From Mycolicibacterium agri (GTDB taxonomy: Bacteria; Actinomycetota; Actinomycetes; Mycobacteriales; Mycobacteriaceae): 64,000 bases of DNA. The translations under genes and the position numbers were made by a program. Positions 8,216 to 17,096 of this stretch are shown piece by piece (within the stretch, counting starts at the first letter, position 1; every line of letters starts with the position of its first letter). The DNA is taken from the NCBI RefSeq assembly GCF_002553505.1, contig NZ_PDCP01000003.1, positions 62,001 to 126,000 on the forward strand, given 5' to 3'. The notes under the pieces are model-generated. The model was not told the DNA's origin. It made no database searches and saw only the letters and a list, made by a program, of their open reading frames with translations.

Positions 8216-9354
8216 GGCGCCAACCTGTCCTGCACCAGATCGCGCACCCGTGCGTTGTCGGCGCCCAGTTCCGCAGCGGGTCTCGACGGTGGCCCCGGAA
8301 CCTTCGGTGGCTCAACGTCTTCGGGCACTGGGGACGGCGCAGCACCGGCAGCGGCGTAGTAAGCGGCGACTTCAGCCAGGGCGACGTCGATGATCTCGCC
8401 GCCGCCGCGCTGCAGCGCTTCGAGCACGGATTGCGCCGCTGTCAACCCGGTCAGCGGGTCGGCGACGGCGTCACCCACGAACGCCGGGCCCGCGCCGACG
8501 AGGCCTCCCGCGACCGCGGCGTCGTCGCCGAACGCTACGCGCTGCGCCCGCTCCCCCTCGGGGCCATAGCCGGTGATACGCAACCACACTCGGCCGGGGC
8601 GGGCGGGAAGCTGTTCTGCGCCGAGGCCGCGGCGGGCCAGCGCGGTGGGGCGGGAGCTTTCGATCACCACGTCGGCAGCTTCCAGGAGACGGCGCAGTTC
8701 GGGGTCATCGAAATCGGTGGCGTAGGACAACTTCGACGCGTTCATCCAGTCGTAGAACCGCCGATCGCCCAGCCGGGTGCCGTCGGGCCGTTCGCGGCTT
8801 TCCACTTTGACGACGGTCGCTCCTGCCGCGGCGAGCAGGTGGCCGCACAACGGGCCCGCCCACATCGACGACAGATCGGCGACCAGCAGGTGCGACAACG
8901 GGCGCGCCGCACGCGGTCCGCGCAGCCTGAATCGTGGCGGAACAGCAGATGTTTCACTGAGTTTCGCAGCGGGCAGATCCAGCAATCGGGCCCGCCCGAC
9001 GAACTCGGCCGTGTCGCGTAAGGCCGCCTCGATTTCCAGTTCCGCCCATACGTCGGCGGGTTGGTCGGCCGACTCCAGAAGCGCGGGGACGGCTGCGACA
9101 TCGTCGGCGCGCGACAACGTCAGAGCACACCAGCCGTCCCGGGTGGCCAGAAGACGTGTCGCGCCTCCCGCGGAGATCCGGCCCGCCGGCGCGATGCCGA
9201 GCATCGCCGCGCGTCCGGTCAGGATCTCGTCGGCGTCGACAGTCAGGGCGCCGCCCAGATCGGCGGCGGCGCGGCCGATCCGATCGGTCACCTGCCGCGC
9301 CGACGCGAGCACCGCGTCAGGGATGCCCAGCGAGCCCATCACCACATTGTCCAT
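8209..9354 (-). CDS. Family III (CaiB/BaiF) CoA-transferase
   Basis: 381 residues. The CaiB core begins near residue 150 (LLVADLSSMWAGPLCGHLLA, AGATVVKVESRERPDG), preceded by an unusual 145-residue N-terminal region that looks like a degraded copy of the C-terminal CoA-transferase half. The Asp expected to form the acyl anhydride is in VAFGDDAAVAGG. Such enzymes move CoA between acyl-CoA and a free acid. Length is near the family norm but domain order seems rearranged, so activity is less certain. It is translationally coupled to the downstream amidohydrolase. Confidence 0.75.
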   Translation of the reverse strand: MDNVVMGSLGIPDAVLASARQVTDRIGRAAADLGGALTVDADEILTGRAAMLGIAPAGRISAGGATRLLATRDGWCALTLSRADDVAAVPALLESADQPADVWAELEIEAALRDTAEFVGRARLLDLPAAKLSETSAVPPRFRLRGPRAARPLSHLLVADLSSMWAGPLCGHLLAAAGATVVKVESRERPDGTRLGDRRFYDWMNASKLSYATDFDDPELRRLLEAADVVIESSRPTALARRGLGAEQLPARPGRVWLRITGYGPEGERAQRVAFGDDAAVAGGLVGAGPAFVGDAVADPLTGLTAAQSVLEALQRGGGEIIDVALAEVAAYYAAAGAAPSPVPEDVEPPKVPGPPSRPAAELGADNARVRDLVQDRLAPC

Positions 9355-9369
9355 CGAACTATCCCGGAA

Positions 9370-10320
9370 CTATCCCGCCTCGATCGCGTCGATCAGACCC
9401 CACCCGAGGGCGGTGGCCGCGTCGATGGTGCGGCCGGACAACACCAGATACGCGGTGCGCCAGCGGCCGATGCGGCGCGTCACGCTGACCGTGCCGCCGG
9501 CGCCCGGAAGCAAGCCCAGGCCGAGTTCGGGTAGGCCGAATACCGAACTCTGTTGCGCCTCAACCCATCCGCAGAAAGCCGCCATCTCCAAGCCGCTGCC
9601 GAGTACCTGGCCGTGCGCCTGTGCGCGACAGCGGTCACCCAGCCGGGCCGTCAGCTCGTCGAGCACGAGGGCGGGGCTGTGCCGCACCCGCGCGATGTGC
9701 GCGCTGGCCGGGTCCGCGAACGACCCGAATTCAGCCAGGTCACCGCCGCTGCAGAACGACGGGCCGTTGCCGGCCAGGATCACCTGGTCGATCGACGGGT
9801 CCACTCGGGCGACCTCGAGCGCCTCCAGCAGTGCGGCCCGGGCGTCGGTCGAGAACGCGTTGTGGCGCGTCGGCCGATTGAACCGGACGACCAGGGTGTC
9901 GCCGTCGCGGTCGGCCAGCACCGGGTCGGGCAGTTCGGGGACGGTGGCCGGGCCTCGCTGCTCTAGCCAGGCGGCAAACTCCGCGCCCGACTGCAGCGTC
10001 GAATACGCCAATGACTCGGTGATCACCCCGGCCAGCGCGGGCCCTGCCGGGTCGATCGCGCGCAGCACGTGATCACAGACAGAGGCGGCCTGCGGCCACA
10101 TCTCGAAGCGGGCAGCCAGTTCGGCGGTCGCGGCCGCGACGGAGTCGACGGTCACGACGCGACGGTCGGCGACGACGTCCTCGCTCAGGGTGAGGGTTGC
10201 CGCCTCGACCCACGGCTGCGCGGCCGGTGCGGCGATGTCGGCCGCGGATCCGACCGCGATGCACACACCGAGCGGCGCTGGTGAGCCGGTCGGCGGATCG
10301 CCGAGGTCAACGACGCGCAC
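9370..10320 (-). CDS. Enoyl-CoA hydratase/isomerase family protein with long N-terminal extension
   Basis: 316 residues. The crotonase core starts near residue 137 (DGDTLVVRFNRPTRHNAFS) and has the oxyanion-hole glycine region SFCSGGDLAEFG and the catalytic Glu region GLPELGLGLLPGAGGT, so it is probably active on acyl-CoA. Residues 1-135 are an extra, poorly conserved domain resembling a second degenerate crotonase half. Typical EchA proteins are about 250-260 residues. GTG start, 12 bases after the upstream Mce-associated gene on the same strand. Confidence 0.75.
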   Translation of the reverse strand: MRVVDLGDPPTGSPAPLGVCIAVGSAADIAAPAAQPWVEAATLTLSEDVVADRRVVTVDSVAAATAELAARFEMWPQAASVCDHVLRAIDPAGPALAGVITESLAYSTLQSGAEFAAWLEQRGPATVPELPDPVLADRDGDTLVVRFNRPTRHNAFSTDARAALLEALEVARVDPSIDQVILAGNGPSFCSGGDLAEFGSFADPASAHIARVRHSPALVLDELTARLGDRCRAQAHGQVLGSGLEMAAFCGWVEAQQSSVFGLPELGLGLLPGAGGTVSVTRRIGRWRTAYLVLSGRTIDAATALGWGLIDAIEAG

Positions 10321-10332
10321 GGCCCCGCACGG

Positions 10333-10983
10333 CTACACCGGATCGAACGACGAGATCAGCCAGCCGCCGTCGATCTTCTGCAGGGTGACCCGCACCGCGC
10401 TGTTGACGAAGCTCGCATCGGGCCGGTCCTTGCTCTGGGTGGTCTGGTTGATGAAGACCAGGACCACCGCCCTGTCCGGCTCGATCTCGGACAGTGCGGC
10501 GCGCACCACGGCGGCCTGGGTCTTCACCTCCTTCTCCTTGGCGGCGGGCGCGACGATCTGCTCGGTGAACTGCGTGTAGTAGGACAGGAAGCTGCCGGTG
10601 AGTTTGCTTTTCGCAGTCGCGAAATCCTTGTCGAGGCTCTCCGGCGAATACGACAACAACGCGACCGTGCCGTCGGATGCGGCCTTGACCGCGGCGTCGC
10701 CGGCGGCGTCGTCGGTCTGGCGGTCGGGTTGGTATACGAAGAAGAACATCCACGACGTCAGGCCGATGGCCGCGACGAGCGCCACCGCCAGCGTGACCGC
10801 CGCCCAGTGCTGGCGGGCACCGCGCTTCAACCGCGCGAGGAACGCGCGCTTCGGCTTCGCCGGCCGAGCGGTCTTCTCGATCGCTTCGGCCTCAACCCCC
10901 GTCGACTCGCCGTCGGACGCGTCCCCGGGTTCTTGGACATCGCCGGTTTCTTTGACGTCCTTGGCGTCCTGCTCTGCGGTCAC
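10333..10983 (-). CDS. Mce-associated membrane protein (second mam gene)
   Basis: 216 residues: acidic N-terminal cytoplasmic segment (1-55), one membrane span (about 60-82, TLAVALVAAIGLTSWMFFFV), then an NTF2-like extracytoplasmic domain ending in GGWLISSFDPV. This architecture matches the Mce-associated proteins that normally follow mceF (Rv3492c type) and help stabilise the Mce importer. Its ATG overlaps the upstream mam stop by four bases. Here it sits about 16 kb away from the mce genes, in an operon with catabolic enzymes. Confidence 0.85.
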   Translation of the reverse strand: MTAEQDAKDVKETGDVQEPGDASDGESTGVEAEAIEKTARPAKPKRAFLARLKRGARQHWAAVTLAVALVAAIGLTSWMFFFVYQPDRQTDDAAGDAAVKAASDGTVALLSYSPESLDKDFATAKSKLTGSFLSYYTQFTEQIVAPAAKEKEVKTQAAVVRAALSEIEPDRAVVLVFINQTTQSKDRPDASFVNSAVRVTLQKIDGGWLISSFDPV

Positions 10984-11900
10984 GGTACGAACTCCACTTT
11001 CGACAACTTAAGCTGTCCGCCGTCACGCGCCAGGTTCACGCTGAGCCGCCACGCGCGCGGTTCCTGATTGGCGCCTGCGGCGTTGGTGACGCGGGAGGTG
11101 GCCGCGACGATGACCGTCGCGGTGTCCTCGGTCATTGACTCGACTGCCGTTGAGGTCACGTTGGTTTCGGTGACGGCTTTCGATTCGTTGGCCACCCGGA
11201 CGAAATCCTCGGCGGTGGCTTCGAAGTCGGTTTTGAACTGACCGGTCGAGCTGTCGATGATGCGCTGCACGTCTTCCTTGGCGTGGTTGTAGTCCAGCGA
11301 CATCAACGTCACCACGCCCTGGCGCGCGGCGGCCTCGAACTCCGCCCTGCGATCCTGCTCGGCCTGCGCTTGCCGGTGAAACCAGTACATGTAGGCGCAG
11401 CCGGCGAGCAGCGCGCCGATGATGAGGACCGTCAGCGTGCCGGCGACGCCCTTCCATGTGGGCAGCGGGATGCGGATGCCACGCCGTTGCGGGCCGTCCT
11501 TCTCCTTCGCGGGCTCCTCGACGGTGGCCGGGACAGTGTCGTCGGCGGTGTCCACATCGTCGTCGGCACGTTCGCCGTCGGTGTTCTCGTCTTGACCGTC
11601 GGTCGTCTCGTCGTCTCCGACGACGGCAGTCTCGTCGTCTCCGACGATGGCGTCCTCGTCGGGCTTCTCCGCCCCGTTGGTCTTGATCGCCGCACCGTTC
11701 TTGCCGGCCTCGGCTTCCCTGCGCAGCCGCAGGGCGCGAGCCCGGGCTCGGGCGGCCGCGGCGATCGCCTCGGCTTCGGCGGCCTCGGCTTCGGCCTGCT
11801 CCGCCAGCGTGAGTGCGTCGACGTCTGCCGAGCCGGTCTCGACGGTGTCGTCGACGTGGTCGCCGTTCAATTCCGGCGGAGTCTGCTTCCGAAACCGCAT
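10980..11900 (-). CDS. Mce-associated membrane protein with coiled-coil N-terminus (first mam gene)
   Basis: 306 residues. Residues 28-65 form an Ala/Glu/Arg coiled coil (EQAEAEAAEAEAIAAAARAR), followed by an acidic low-complexity region with two copies of VGDDET, one membrane span (about 160-180, VLIIGALLAGCAYMYWF) and a C-terminal NTF2-like domain. It corresponds to the first Mce-associated protein of mce operons (Rv3493c type). It is the first gene of a five-gene minus-strand operon and has the shared GAGAAT motif 33 bases upstream. Confidence 0.83.
   Translation of the reverse strand: MRFRKQTPPELNGDHVDDTVETGSADVDALTLAEQAEAEAAEAEAIAAAARARARALRLRREAEAGKNGAAIKTNGAEKPDEDAIVGDDETAVVGDDETTDGQDENTDGERADDDVDTADDTVPATVEEPAKEKDGPQRRGIRIPLPTWKGVAGTLTVLIIGALLAGCAYMYWFHRQAQAEQDRRAEFEAAARQGVVTLMSLDYNHAKEDVQRIIDSSTGQFKTDFEATAEDFVRVANESKAVTETNVTSTAVESMTEDTATVIVAATSRVTNAAGANQEPRAWRLSVNLARDGGQLKLSKVEFVP
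11606..11653. repeat. 24-base tandem duplication inside the first mam gene
   Basis: Two copies with a 24-base period, each containing TCTCGTCGTCTCCGACGA, in frame with the coding sequence and encoding the duplicated VGDDET stretch. It lies in the disordered acidic linker, so copy-number change would be tolerated. Confidence 0.6.
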
Positions 11901-11933
11901 GCAACCTCCTGTCCGGTAAGCACTTTGCTCAAT

Positions 11934-11956
11934 GAGAATGACATTTTCGATTTTTG
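11934..11956 (-). promoter_or_regulatory. GAGAAT-motif site upstream of mam operon
   Basis: Core GAGAAT GAC ATTTTC at 11934-11948, 33 bases upstream of the mam ATG (11900). The TTCGG extension is degenerate here. Same orientation to the gene as the other minus-strand sites. This puts the separated mam genes in the same candidate regulon as the mce operon. Confidence 0.5.
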
Positions 11957-12042
11957 GGTGTCGCCGCGACGATACATGATGGGTAAACGTGCTGAAATTA
12001 TGCTTATTCTGCGGAAACGCTATTTACGGGCTGTGCCTGCAT

Positions 12043-13524
12043 CTAGCGCTGGCTAATGGTCAACTGGTCCTTCATTACTTTGCCTGTCGCGTTCAGCGGC
12101 AGTTCGTCCAGAAACTCTACGTATCGCGGCACCTTGAAACCAGCCATCCGCTCCCGGCTCCACGCGATCAGGTCCTCCGCGGTGAGCCCGGCCCGCTGTC
12201 CGTCCCTGAGGACGACGAACGCCTTGCCGACCTGTCCGAGCCGTTCGTCGGGCACACCGATGACCGCGGCCTGCGCGATCGCGGGGTGCTCGAGCAGGAA
12301 ACCCTCGATCTCGGCGGGATAGGCGTTGAAACCGCCGACGATGAACATGTCCTTCTTGCGGCCGACGATGACCAGCCTGCCCGCGTCGGTGAAGTGGCCG
12401 AGGTCGCCGGTGTGCAGCCAGCCGTCGGTGTCGATGGCCTCCGCGGTGGCCGCCGGATCGTCGAAGTACCCCTGCATGACGGTGTAGCCCCGCACCAACA
12501 CCTCGCCGTCGTCGGCGATGCGCACCTCGACTCCGTCGCACGGCACACCCGCCGTCGTGGCGATGTCTTCGAAGGAATCGCCCGGCCGCGACAGCGTCAC
12601 CGTTCCCGCCTCAGTCAAGCCGTACCCGGTCGCCAGCGTCGAGAACGGCAGCTCCTCGTGTACCCGCCGGATCAACTCGACGGGGATGTCCGCCGCGCCG
12701 GTCACCCCTGCCCGCAGCGTGACGAGCCTGGTCTTGTCCTCGACACCCAGCAGCGAGTGATACAGCGTCGGCGGCCCCGGCAGCATCGTGATGCGTTCGG
12801 TCTCAACAAGATCGACGATGCGGTCGACATCGAAAACCTTCACCGGCACCATCGTGGCCCCGCGGGTGAACGAGGCGATCAGCCCCGCCTTGAACCCGAA
12901 CGTGTGGAAGTACGGGTTGACTTGCAGATAGCGGTCGCCCTCGCGCAGGTCGGCCAGTTCGCACCACTCCGCATACAAGCGCAGATTCTGGCGGTGGTTC
13001 ATCATCACGCCTTTGGGCCTGCCCGTGGTGCCCGACGTGTAGATGACATCGGAGATGTCGCTGCCGCTGACATCGACCGCGAAAGGACCCCCACTGGAAA
13101 GGAATTCGCACTTCAGGTCGATCACCGACACCCCGGCCGGCAGTGACTCGGGCAAGGTGTAGTCCTGGCCGAGGAAACCCTTCTCGACCAACACCGCCTT
13201 GGCGCCGCTGCGGCCGATTATGTCGGCGGCCTCCTCCGTTTTGAACCGGGTGTTGACCGGAACGAGGATACCGCCCGCGGTGAGCAGACCGAACGCCGCG
13301 AAGATCCATTCCGCGCTGTTGGGCGCCCATATCGCGACGCGGTCACCCTTGACGATGCCGAGGTCTCGGAAAGCCCCTGCGGCGCAACGGATTCGCTGCA
13401 CCACCTCGGCGAAGGACAAGCGCAGCGGACCATCGACGACTGCTTCCGCATCGCCGAACCGGTCCGCTGCGCTCAAGACCATCTCGGGGATGGTCTGCCA
13501 CCGTTCCTGGTAAGTGTAGGTCAC
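12043..13524 (-). CDS. FadD-family acyl-CoA synthetase (FadD3-like)
   Basis: 493-residue adenylate-forming ligase that makes acyl-CoA from acid, ATP and CoA. Motifs: P-loop-like YTSGTTGRPKGVMMNH, the NPYFHTFGFKAG region, the ATP-binding YGLTEAG, hinge GWLHTGD, and the C-terminal Lys in NATGKVMKD. The FHTFGFKAG and TEEAADIIGRSGA patterns resemble M. tuberculosis FadD3, which acts on steroid-ring propanoates, but orthology is unproven. GTG 13524 overlaps the TGA of the upstream hydrolase (GTGA), so coupled translation is likely. Confidence 0.88.
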   Translation of the reverse strand: MTYTYQERWQTIPEMVLSAADRFGDAEAVVDGPLRLSFAEVVQRIRCAAGAFRDLGIVKGDRVAIWAPNSAEWIFAAFGLLTAGGILVPVNTRFKTEEAADIIGRSGAKAVLVEKGFLGQDYTLPESLPAGVSVIDLKCEFLSSGGPFAVDVSGSDISDVIYTSGTTGRPKGVMMNHRQNLRLYAEWCELADLREGDRYLQVNPYFHTFGFKAGLIASFTRGATMVPVKVFDVDRIVDLVETERITMLPGPPTLYHSLLGVEDKTRLVTLRAGVTGAADIPVELIRRVHEELPFSTLATGYGLTEAGTVTLSRPGDSFEDIATTAGVPCDGVEVRIADDGEVLVRGYTVMQGYFDDPAATAEAIDTDGWLHTGDLGHFTDAGRLVIVGRKKDMFIVGGFNAYPAEIEGFLLEHPAIAQAAVIGVPDERLGQVGKAFVVLRDGQRAGLTAEDLIAWSRERMAGFKVPRYVEFLDELPLNATGKVMKDQLTISQR

Positions 13525-14711
13525 ACCGTGACGAGGCAGCCCAGGTTGCCGCCCATGATCTTCGCCTGATCCTCGACCGAAAGGTGCTCGAGTGCAGTCA
13601 CATAGTGCGTCGGCTCCGCCAAGCCCTCCGGGTGCGGCCAGTCCGAGCCGTAGAGCACCTGCTCCACGCCGATCAGGTTGATCAGGTCGTCGATGCCCTC
13701 CTCGTAGAAGGGGCTGACGTAGATGCGGTTCTTGATCTCCTCGACCGGGTTGCCCAGGAAGGCCTCGGGAGCCTTCTTGTACACCTCGGCCATGGAGTCC
13801 AACAGCGGGAACATCCACTTCGAGCCCGCCTCGACGATGCCGACCTTCAGCTTCGGGAAGCGGAACAGCGCGCCGTGAATCACCCACGAGGCCACCGCAT
13901 CCTGGATCGGACGCCACTCGTTGAGGATCGACATCGCGTTGGTCTGGAACGGCAGCATCTCCTGAGCGACACCGTCCCACTCCGAGGTGTATCGCGAGTA
14001 GCCGCTGTCGGAGGAGTGCATGCCGACGAAGACGTCGTGATGAACGACGCGCTCCCAGAACGGATCGAACTCCGGCAGCGCGAACGACCGCGGGCCGCGG
14101 AAGCCGGGCACCGGCGCGGGCCGGATTAGGATCGCGCGGGCACCGCGCGCCACGCACCACTCCAGCTCCTCGATCGCCTTCTCGACGATCGGCAGCGTGA
14201 TGACCGGTGTGGTGAAGATGCGGTTCTTGTAGTTGAAGCCCCACACCTCGTCCAGCCACTGGTTCAGCGAGTGGATGAGGACGTGGATGGCGAGCGGATC
14301 GTCGCGCAACCGTTCCTCGATCAGGCTGGCCAGCGTCGGGAACATTAGCGAGCGGTCGACACCCAGCTGGTCCATCAGCTCCAGGCGCGGAGCCGGCTCG
14401 AAGAACGCTGGGATGGAGCGCATCGGCTCGCCGAAGAGCTCACGCTTGCTCTTGCCCTCCGGATTGCCGAACTTGAAGTACTCCTCCCACGCGCCCGGCT
14501 TGGCGACCACCGAGAACGTCGGGTTGGGGATGTAATTGCTGATCTGGCCGCGGATGGCGATCTTGGTGCGGCCGTTGACCTCGACGTACTGGACGACGTC
14601 CTTGTACTCCTTGGGCAGGTACTTGGTCATCGCCTCCGGCGGTTCATAGAGGTGGTTGTCGGCGTCGAACAGCGGAAACGGTATGTCGACGCGATGCGAC
14701 AGTTGACCCAT
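13521..14711 (-). CDS. Amidohydrolase-2 family metal-dependent hydrolase/decarboxylase
   Basis: 396 residues of the ACMSD/resorcylate-decarboxylase-like TIM-barrel family. Candidate metal ligands: D18 and H20 (FDADNHLYEP), the His in FVGMHSSDSG, and the terminal Asp in LYGSDWPHPEG. In the family these enzymes decarboxylate or hydrolyse ring compounds; some mycobacterial members sit in steroid and aromatic clusters. AAAGGGAG precedes ATG 14711. It is the first gene of a two-gene operon with the FadD-like ligase, with the GAGAAT motif 22 bases upstream. Confidence 0.85.
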   Translation of the reverse strand: MGQLSHRVDIPFPLFDADNHLYEPPEAMTKYLPKEYKDVVQYVEVNGRTKIAIRGQISNYIPNPTFSVVAKPGAWEEYFKFGNPEGKSKRELFGEPMRSIPAFFEPAPRLELMDQLGVDRSLMFPTLASLIEERLRDDPLAIHVLIHSLNQWLDEVWGFNYKNRIFTTPVITLPIVEKAIEELEWCVARGARAILIRPAPVPGFRGPRSFALPEFDPFWERVVHHDVFVGMHSSDSGYSRYTSEWDGVAQEMLPFQTNAMSILNEWRPIQDAVASWVIHGALFRFPKLKVGIVEAGSKWMFPLLDSMAEVYKKAPEAFLGNPVEEIKNRIYVSPFYEEGIDDLINLIGVEQVLYGSDWPHPEGLAEPTHYVTALEHLSVEDQAKIMGGNLGCLVTV

Positions 14712-14733
14712 GAAACACTCCCTTTCGTATCGA

Positions 14734-14756
14734 GAGAATCCTATTCTCACTTTCGG
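14734..14756 (-). promoter_or_regulatory. GAGAAT-motif site, best palindrome, upstream of amidohydrolase-fadD
   Basis: Perfect core GAGAAT CCT ATTCTC (14734-14748) followed after three bases by TTCGG (14752-14756). It is 22 bases upstream of ATG 14711 and overlaps the last codons and stop of the upstream fadD gene (stop at 14747-14749). The minus-strand reading contains TAGGAT, which fits a -10 box, so a repressor here would block promoter access. Confidence 0.65.
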
Positions 14757-16294
14757 CAAGCTGCAATGTCCCGCCTCACCAGAAACTTCTGCACCTTGCC
14801 GCTGGCGGTGCGGGGAAAGTCCCGACCGTCGGGGACCTCGTGGAGTTCCTCCGGCCACTTCTGCCTGGCCACGCCGGCCTTCTCGAACTGCGCGTGCACC
14901 TCGGGCATGGTCGGCATCGTCTTGCCTGGCTTGATGCGCAGCACCGCCGCTGCGTGCTCTCCCAGTCGCGGGTCCGGCGCGGACACCACCACGGCCTCGG
15001 CGACGGCCGGCATCGCGAGCAGCACCTCCTCGACCTCCAGCGCGCTGATGTTCTCGCCGCCGCGGATGATGACGTCGGCCTTGCGGTCGGTGATGGTCAG
15101 GTAGCCGTCTTCGTCGAGCACGCCGACATCGCCGGTGTGATACCAGCCGTCGTCGTCGAATGCCTTGGCGGTCAAGGTGTCATCGGTGTAGCCGAGACAC
15201 AGATCGGGCCCGCGGCTGTAGATCTCGCCGTCGGGACCGAGGCGAATCTCCACGCCGGGGCGCGGGTTGCCGTCGGTGTAGAGCCGCTTGTCCTCCGGCG
15301 CGTCGCGGCTGGACCCCGTGATCGACGGATGCTCGCTGCTGCCGTAGGACCGGAACACGAAGATTCCCATGTCGGCCAGTCGGCGGGTGACCGCCGCGGG
15401 CACCGTAGATCCGCCCAGCCCAACGGTTTTGAAGTGCGCCATATGCCCGGGCGTGCAGTCGGGATGGTCCAGCAGGCTGGTGACGAAATACGGCGGCCCG
15501 CCGCCGACCGACAGCCCGTCGGTCTCGATGAGCTCGAGCACCTTGCCGGGATCCCACACATCGCACAGGTCGATCGGCGCGCCTTCGAGAACCGGGATCA
15601 AAAACGCGCCGAGCATGCCGATGAAATGCCCGACCGGGGTGGCGGTCAGCTGCCTGCCGCGGTCGGGCGGGTAGTTCGCCAGCAGCTGGCGGGTTTCGCA
15701 GCCGAGGGTCTGGTGGCTGTGCACGACGCCCTTGGGGTCACTCGTGGTACCCGAGGTGAACGCGATCAGCGCGGGGCTCGCGGGGTCGGCGGCGATGGTG
15801 CCCGACAGCGGCTCGTCGTCGAGCAGGTCGTCGAAGTTGTCACCGACCAGGCCAACGATCGGCACGTCGGCGCACAGGTCGGGCTGAAACCGCATCCGGC
15901 CGAACTCCTCGGCGGTGATGAACACCGTGGGTTTGGCGGTTCCCATGATGTGGCTCAACTCTTTTCGGCCGTAGAAGTGCACGATCGGCACGACCACCGC
16001 GCCGAGGAAGGCCGACGCCCAGAACGCCGCGGCGGCCTCCATCCAGTTGGGCAGCTGCAGCGCCACCACGTCCCCGGGCCCGACCCCGCGGTGGCGCAGG
16101 CCCGCGGCCAGCCGTCGCGCGTGCAGTTCGACGTCGGCGAACGTGCCCGCGTACGGCCGCACCGCCGAATGCACCCAGAAACCGGTGTCCGGGTTGGCCT
16201 GCAGGCCGGTCGCGACCATTTCGCCGATCGTCTCGGGCCGCCACCAGCCCTCTTCCTCGTAGCGTTTGGTCAGCTCCACCGGGATTTTTCGCAT
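14747..16294 (-). CDS. FadD-family acyl-CoA synthetase
   Basis: 515-residue ligase. Motifs: FTSGTTSDPKGVVHSH, FRSYGSSEHPS (ATP site), GWYHTGDVG hinge, and C-terminal RTASGKVQK with the catalytic Lys. It forms acyl-CoA from a carboxylic acid; the substrate is unknown. It is only distantly related to the neighbouring FadD, which suggests a different substrate. ATG 16294 is chosen; an in-frame TTG at 16315 gives seven more residues, and GGAGG at about 16311 is somewhat far from the ATG. It is divergent from the enoyl-CoA hydratase across a GAGAAT-motif site. Confidence 0.87.
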   Translation of the reverse strand: MRKIPVELTKRYEEEGWWRPETIGEMVATGLQANPDTGFWVHSAVRPYAGTFADVELHARRLAAGLRHRGVGPGDVVALQLPNWMEAAAAFWASAFLGAVVVPIVHFYGRKELSHIMGTAKPTVFITAEEFGRMRFQPDLCADVPIVGLVGDNFDDLLDDEPLSGTIAADPASPALIAFTSGTTSDPKGVVHSHQTLGCETRQLLANYPPDRGRQLTATPVGHFIGMLGAFLIPVLEGAPIDLCDVWDPGKVLELIETDGLSVGGGPPYFVTSLLDHPDCTPGHMAHFKTVGLGGSTVPAAVTRRLADMGIFVFRSYGSSEHPSITGSSRDAPEDKRLYTDGNPRPGVEIRLGPDGEIYSRGPDLCLGYTDDTLTAKAFDDDGWYHTGDVGVLDEDGYLTITDRKADVIIRGGENISALEVEEVLLAMPAVAEAVVVSAPDPRLGEHAAAVLRIKPGKTMPTMPEVHAQFEKAGVARQKWPEELHEVPDGRDFPRTASGKVQKFLVRRDIAACRK

Positions 16295-16334
16295 CGCGCG
16301 CCGCGGCACCTCCAATCGGTCGTGATGCTATTCT

Positions 16335-16357
16335 CCGATACAGAGAATGCCAATACC
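16335..16357 (+). promoter_or_regulatory. GAGAAT-motif site between divergent fadD and echA
   Basis: Forward strand shows CCGAT, three bases, GAGAAT (16343-16348), 18 bases before the echA ATG at 16376. An ATTCTC at 16330-16335 sits seven bases before the GAGAAT, giving ATTCTC-N7-GAGAAT, an arrangement also found at the other divergent promoters near 19160 and 26560. It could serve both directions. Confidence 0.5.
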
Positions 16358-16375
16358 GCAGACGGAGAACGCTGG

Positions 16376-17092
16376 ATGGTCGACCTGGAGTTGGACGACG
16401 GTCTTGCGGTCATCACGATCGACCGCCCGCACGCCCGCAACGCCATCTCGCTGGAGACGATGGACCAGTTCGACAAGGCACTCGACGGGGCCGACGGGGC
16501 GGCCGCGCTCGTCATCACCGGCGCGGGTGATCGCGCCTTCGTCTCGGGTGGCGACCTGAAGGAACTCAGCGCGCTGCGGACCGAACGCGACGCCGGAGCC
16601 ATGGCGTGGCGGATGCGGTCGATCTGCGATCGCGTCGCCGGCTTCCCCGGCCCGACGGTCGCGGCGTTGAACGGGCATGCCCTCGGCGGCGGCGCGGAGG
16701 TGGCGGTGGCCGCCGACATCCGACTGGCCGCCGACGACATCAAGATCGGCTTCAATCAGGTGGCACTGGAGATCATGCCAGCATGGGGCGGCGCCGAGCG
16801 CCTCGTCGAAATCGTCGGCTACAGCAGGGCATTGTTGCTGGCGGGCACCGGCATGATCCTCGACGCGCAGCAGGCCCACCGCAGCGGCCTCATCGATCAC
16901 GTCATTCCGCGCGAGGCGTTCACCGAGCAGTGGCGAAAGATCGCCAAGGCGTTGGCGAACCGGCCCGCGGGCGAGATCAAGCGCGTCATGCGCGGCGTCA
17001 CCACCACCGAGGCCGTCGCGGCGTTCGCGCGGCTGTGGGTCGCCGACGAGCACTGGGCCGCGGCCGACAAGGTGATGAAGCGCGGCAAGTGA
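16376..17092 (+). CDS. Enoyl-CoA hydratase/isomerase (EchA-like)
   Basis: 238 residues, crotonase fold. FVSGGDLKELS and NGHALGGGAEVAVAADIRLA give the CoA pocket and oxyanion hole. The usual PE and GGTQ region is altered: FNQVALEIMPAWGGAERL, two residues shorter and without the standard first catalytic Glu, so it may isomerise or act otherwise than classic hydration. ATG 16376 has GGAG 8 bases upstream; an ATG at 16326 is in frame but would run through the regulatory motif. Single-gene unit convergent with the VOC gene. Confidence 0.82.
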   Translation: MVDLELDDGLAVITIDRPHARNAISLETMDQFDKALDGADGAAALVITGAGDRAFVSGGDLKELSALRTERDAGAMAWRMRSICDRVAGFPGPTVAALNGHALGGGAEVAVAADIRLAADDIKIGFNQVALEIMPAWGGAERLVEIVGYSRALLLAGTGMILDAQQAHRSGLIDHVIPREAFTEQWRKIAKALANRPAGEIKRVMRGVTTTEAVAAFARLWVADEHWAAADKVMKRGK

Positions 17093-17096
17093 TCGA

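Noticed and set aside
13525..14259. Upstream extension of the FadD-like frame
   Set aside because: It overlaps the amidohydrolase gene out of frame; GTG 13524 with the GTGA overlap fits the family N-terminus.
14840..16325. Long plus-strand open frame antisense to fadD and continuous with echA
   Set aside because: It is the mirror of the high-GC fadD coding frame; its translation is Arg/His/Gly-rich without motifs. Only the part from 16376 is a real gene.
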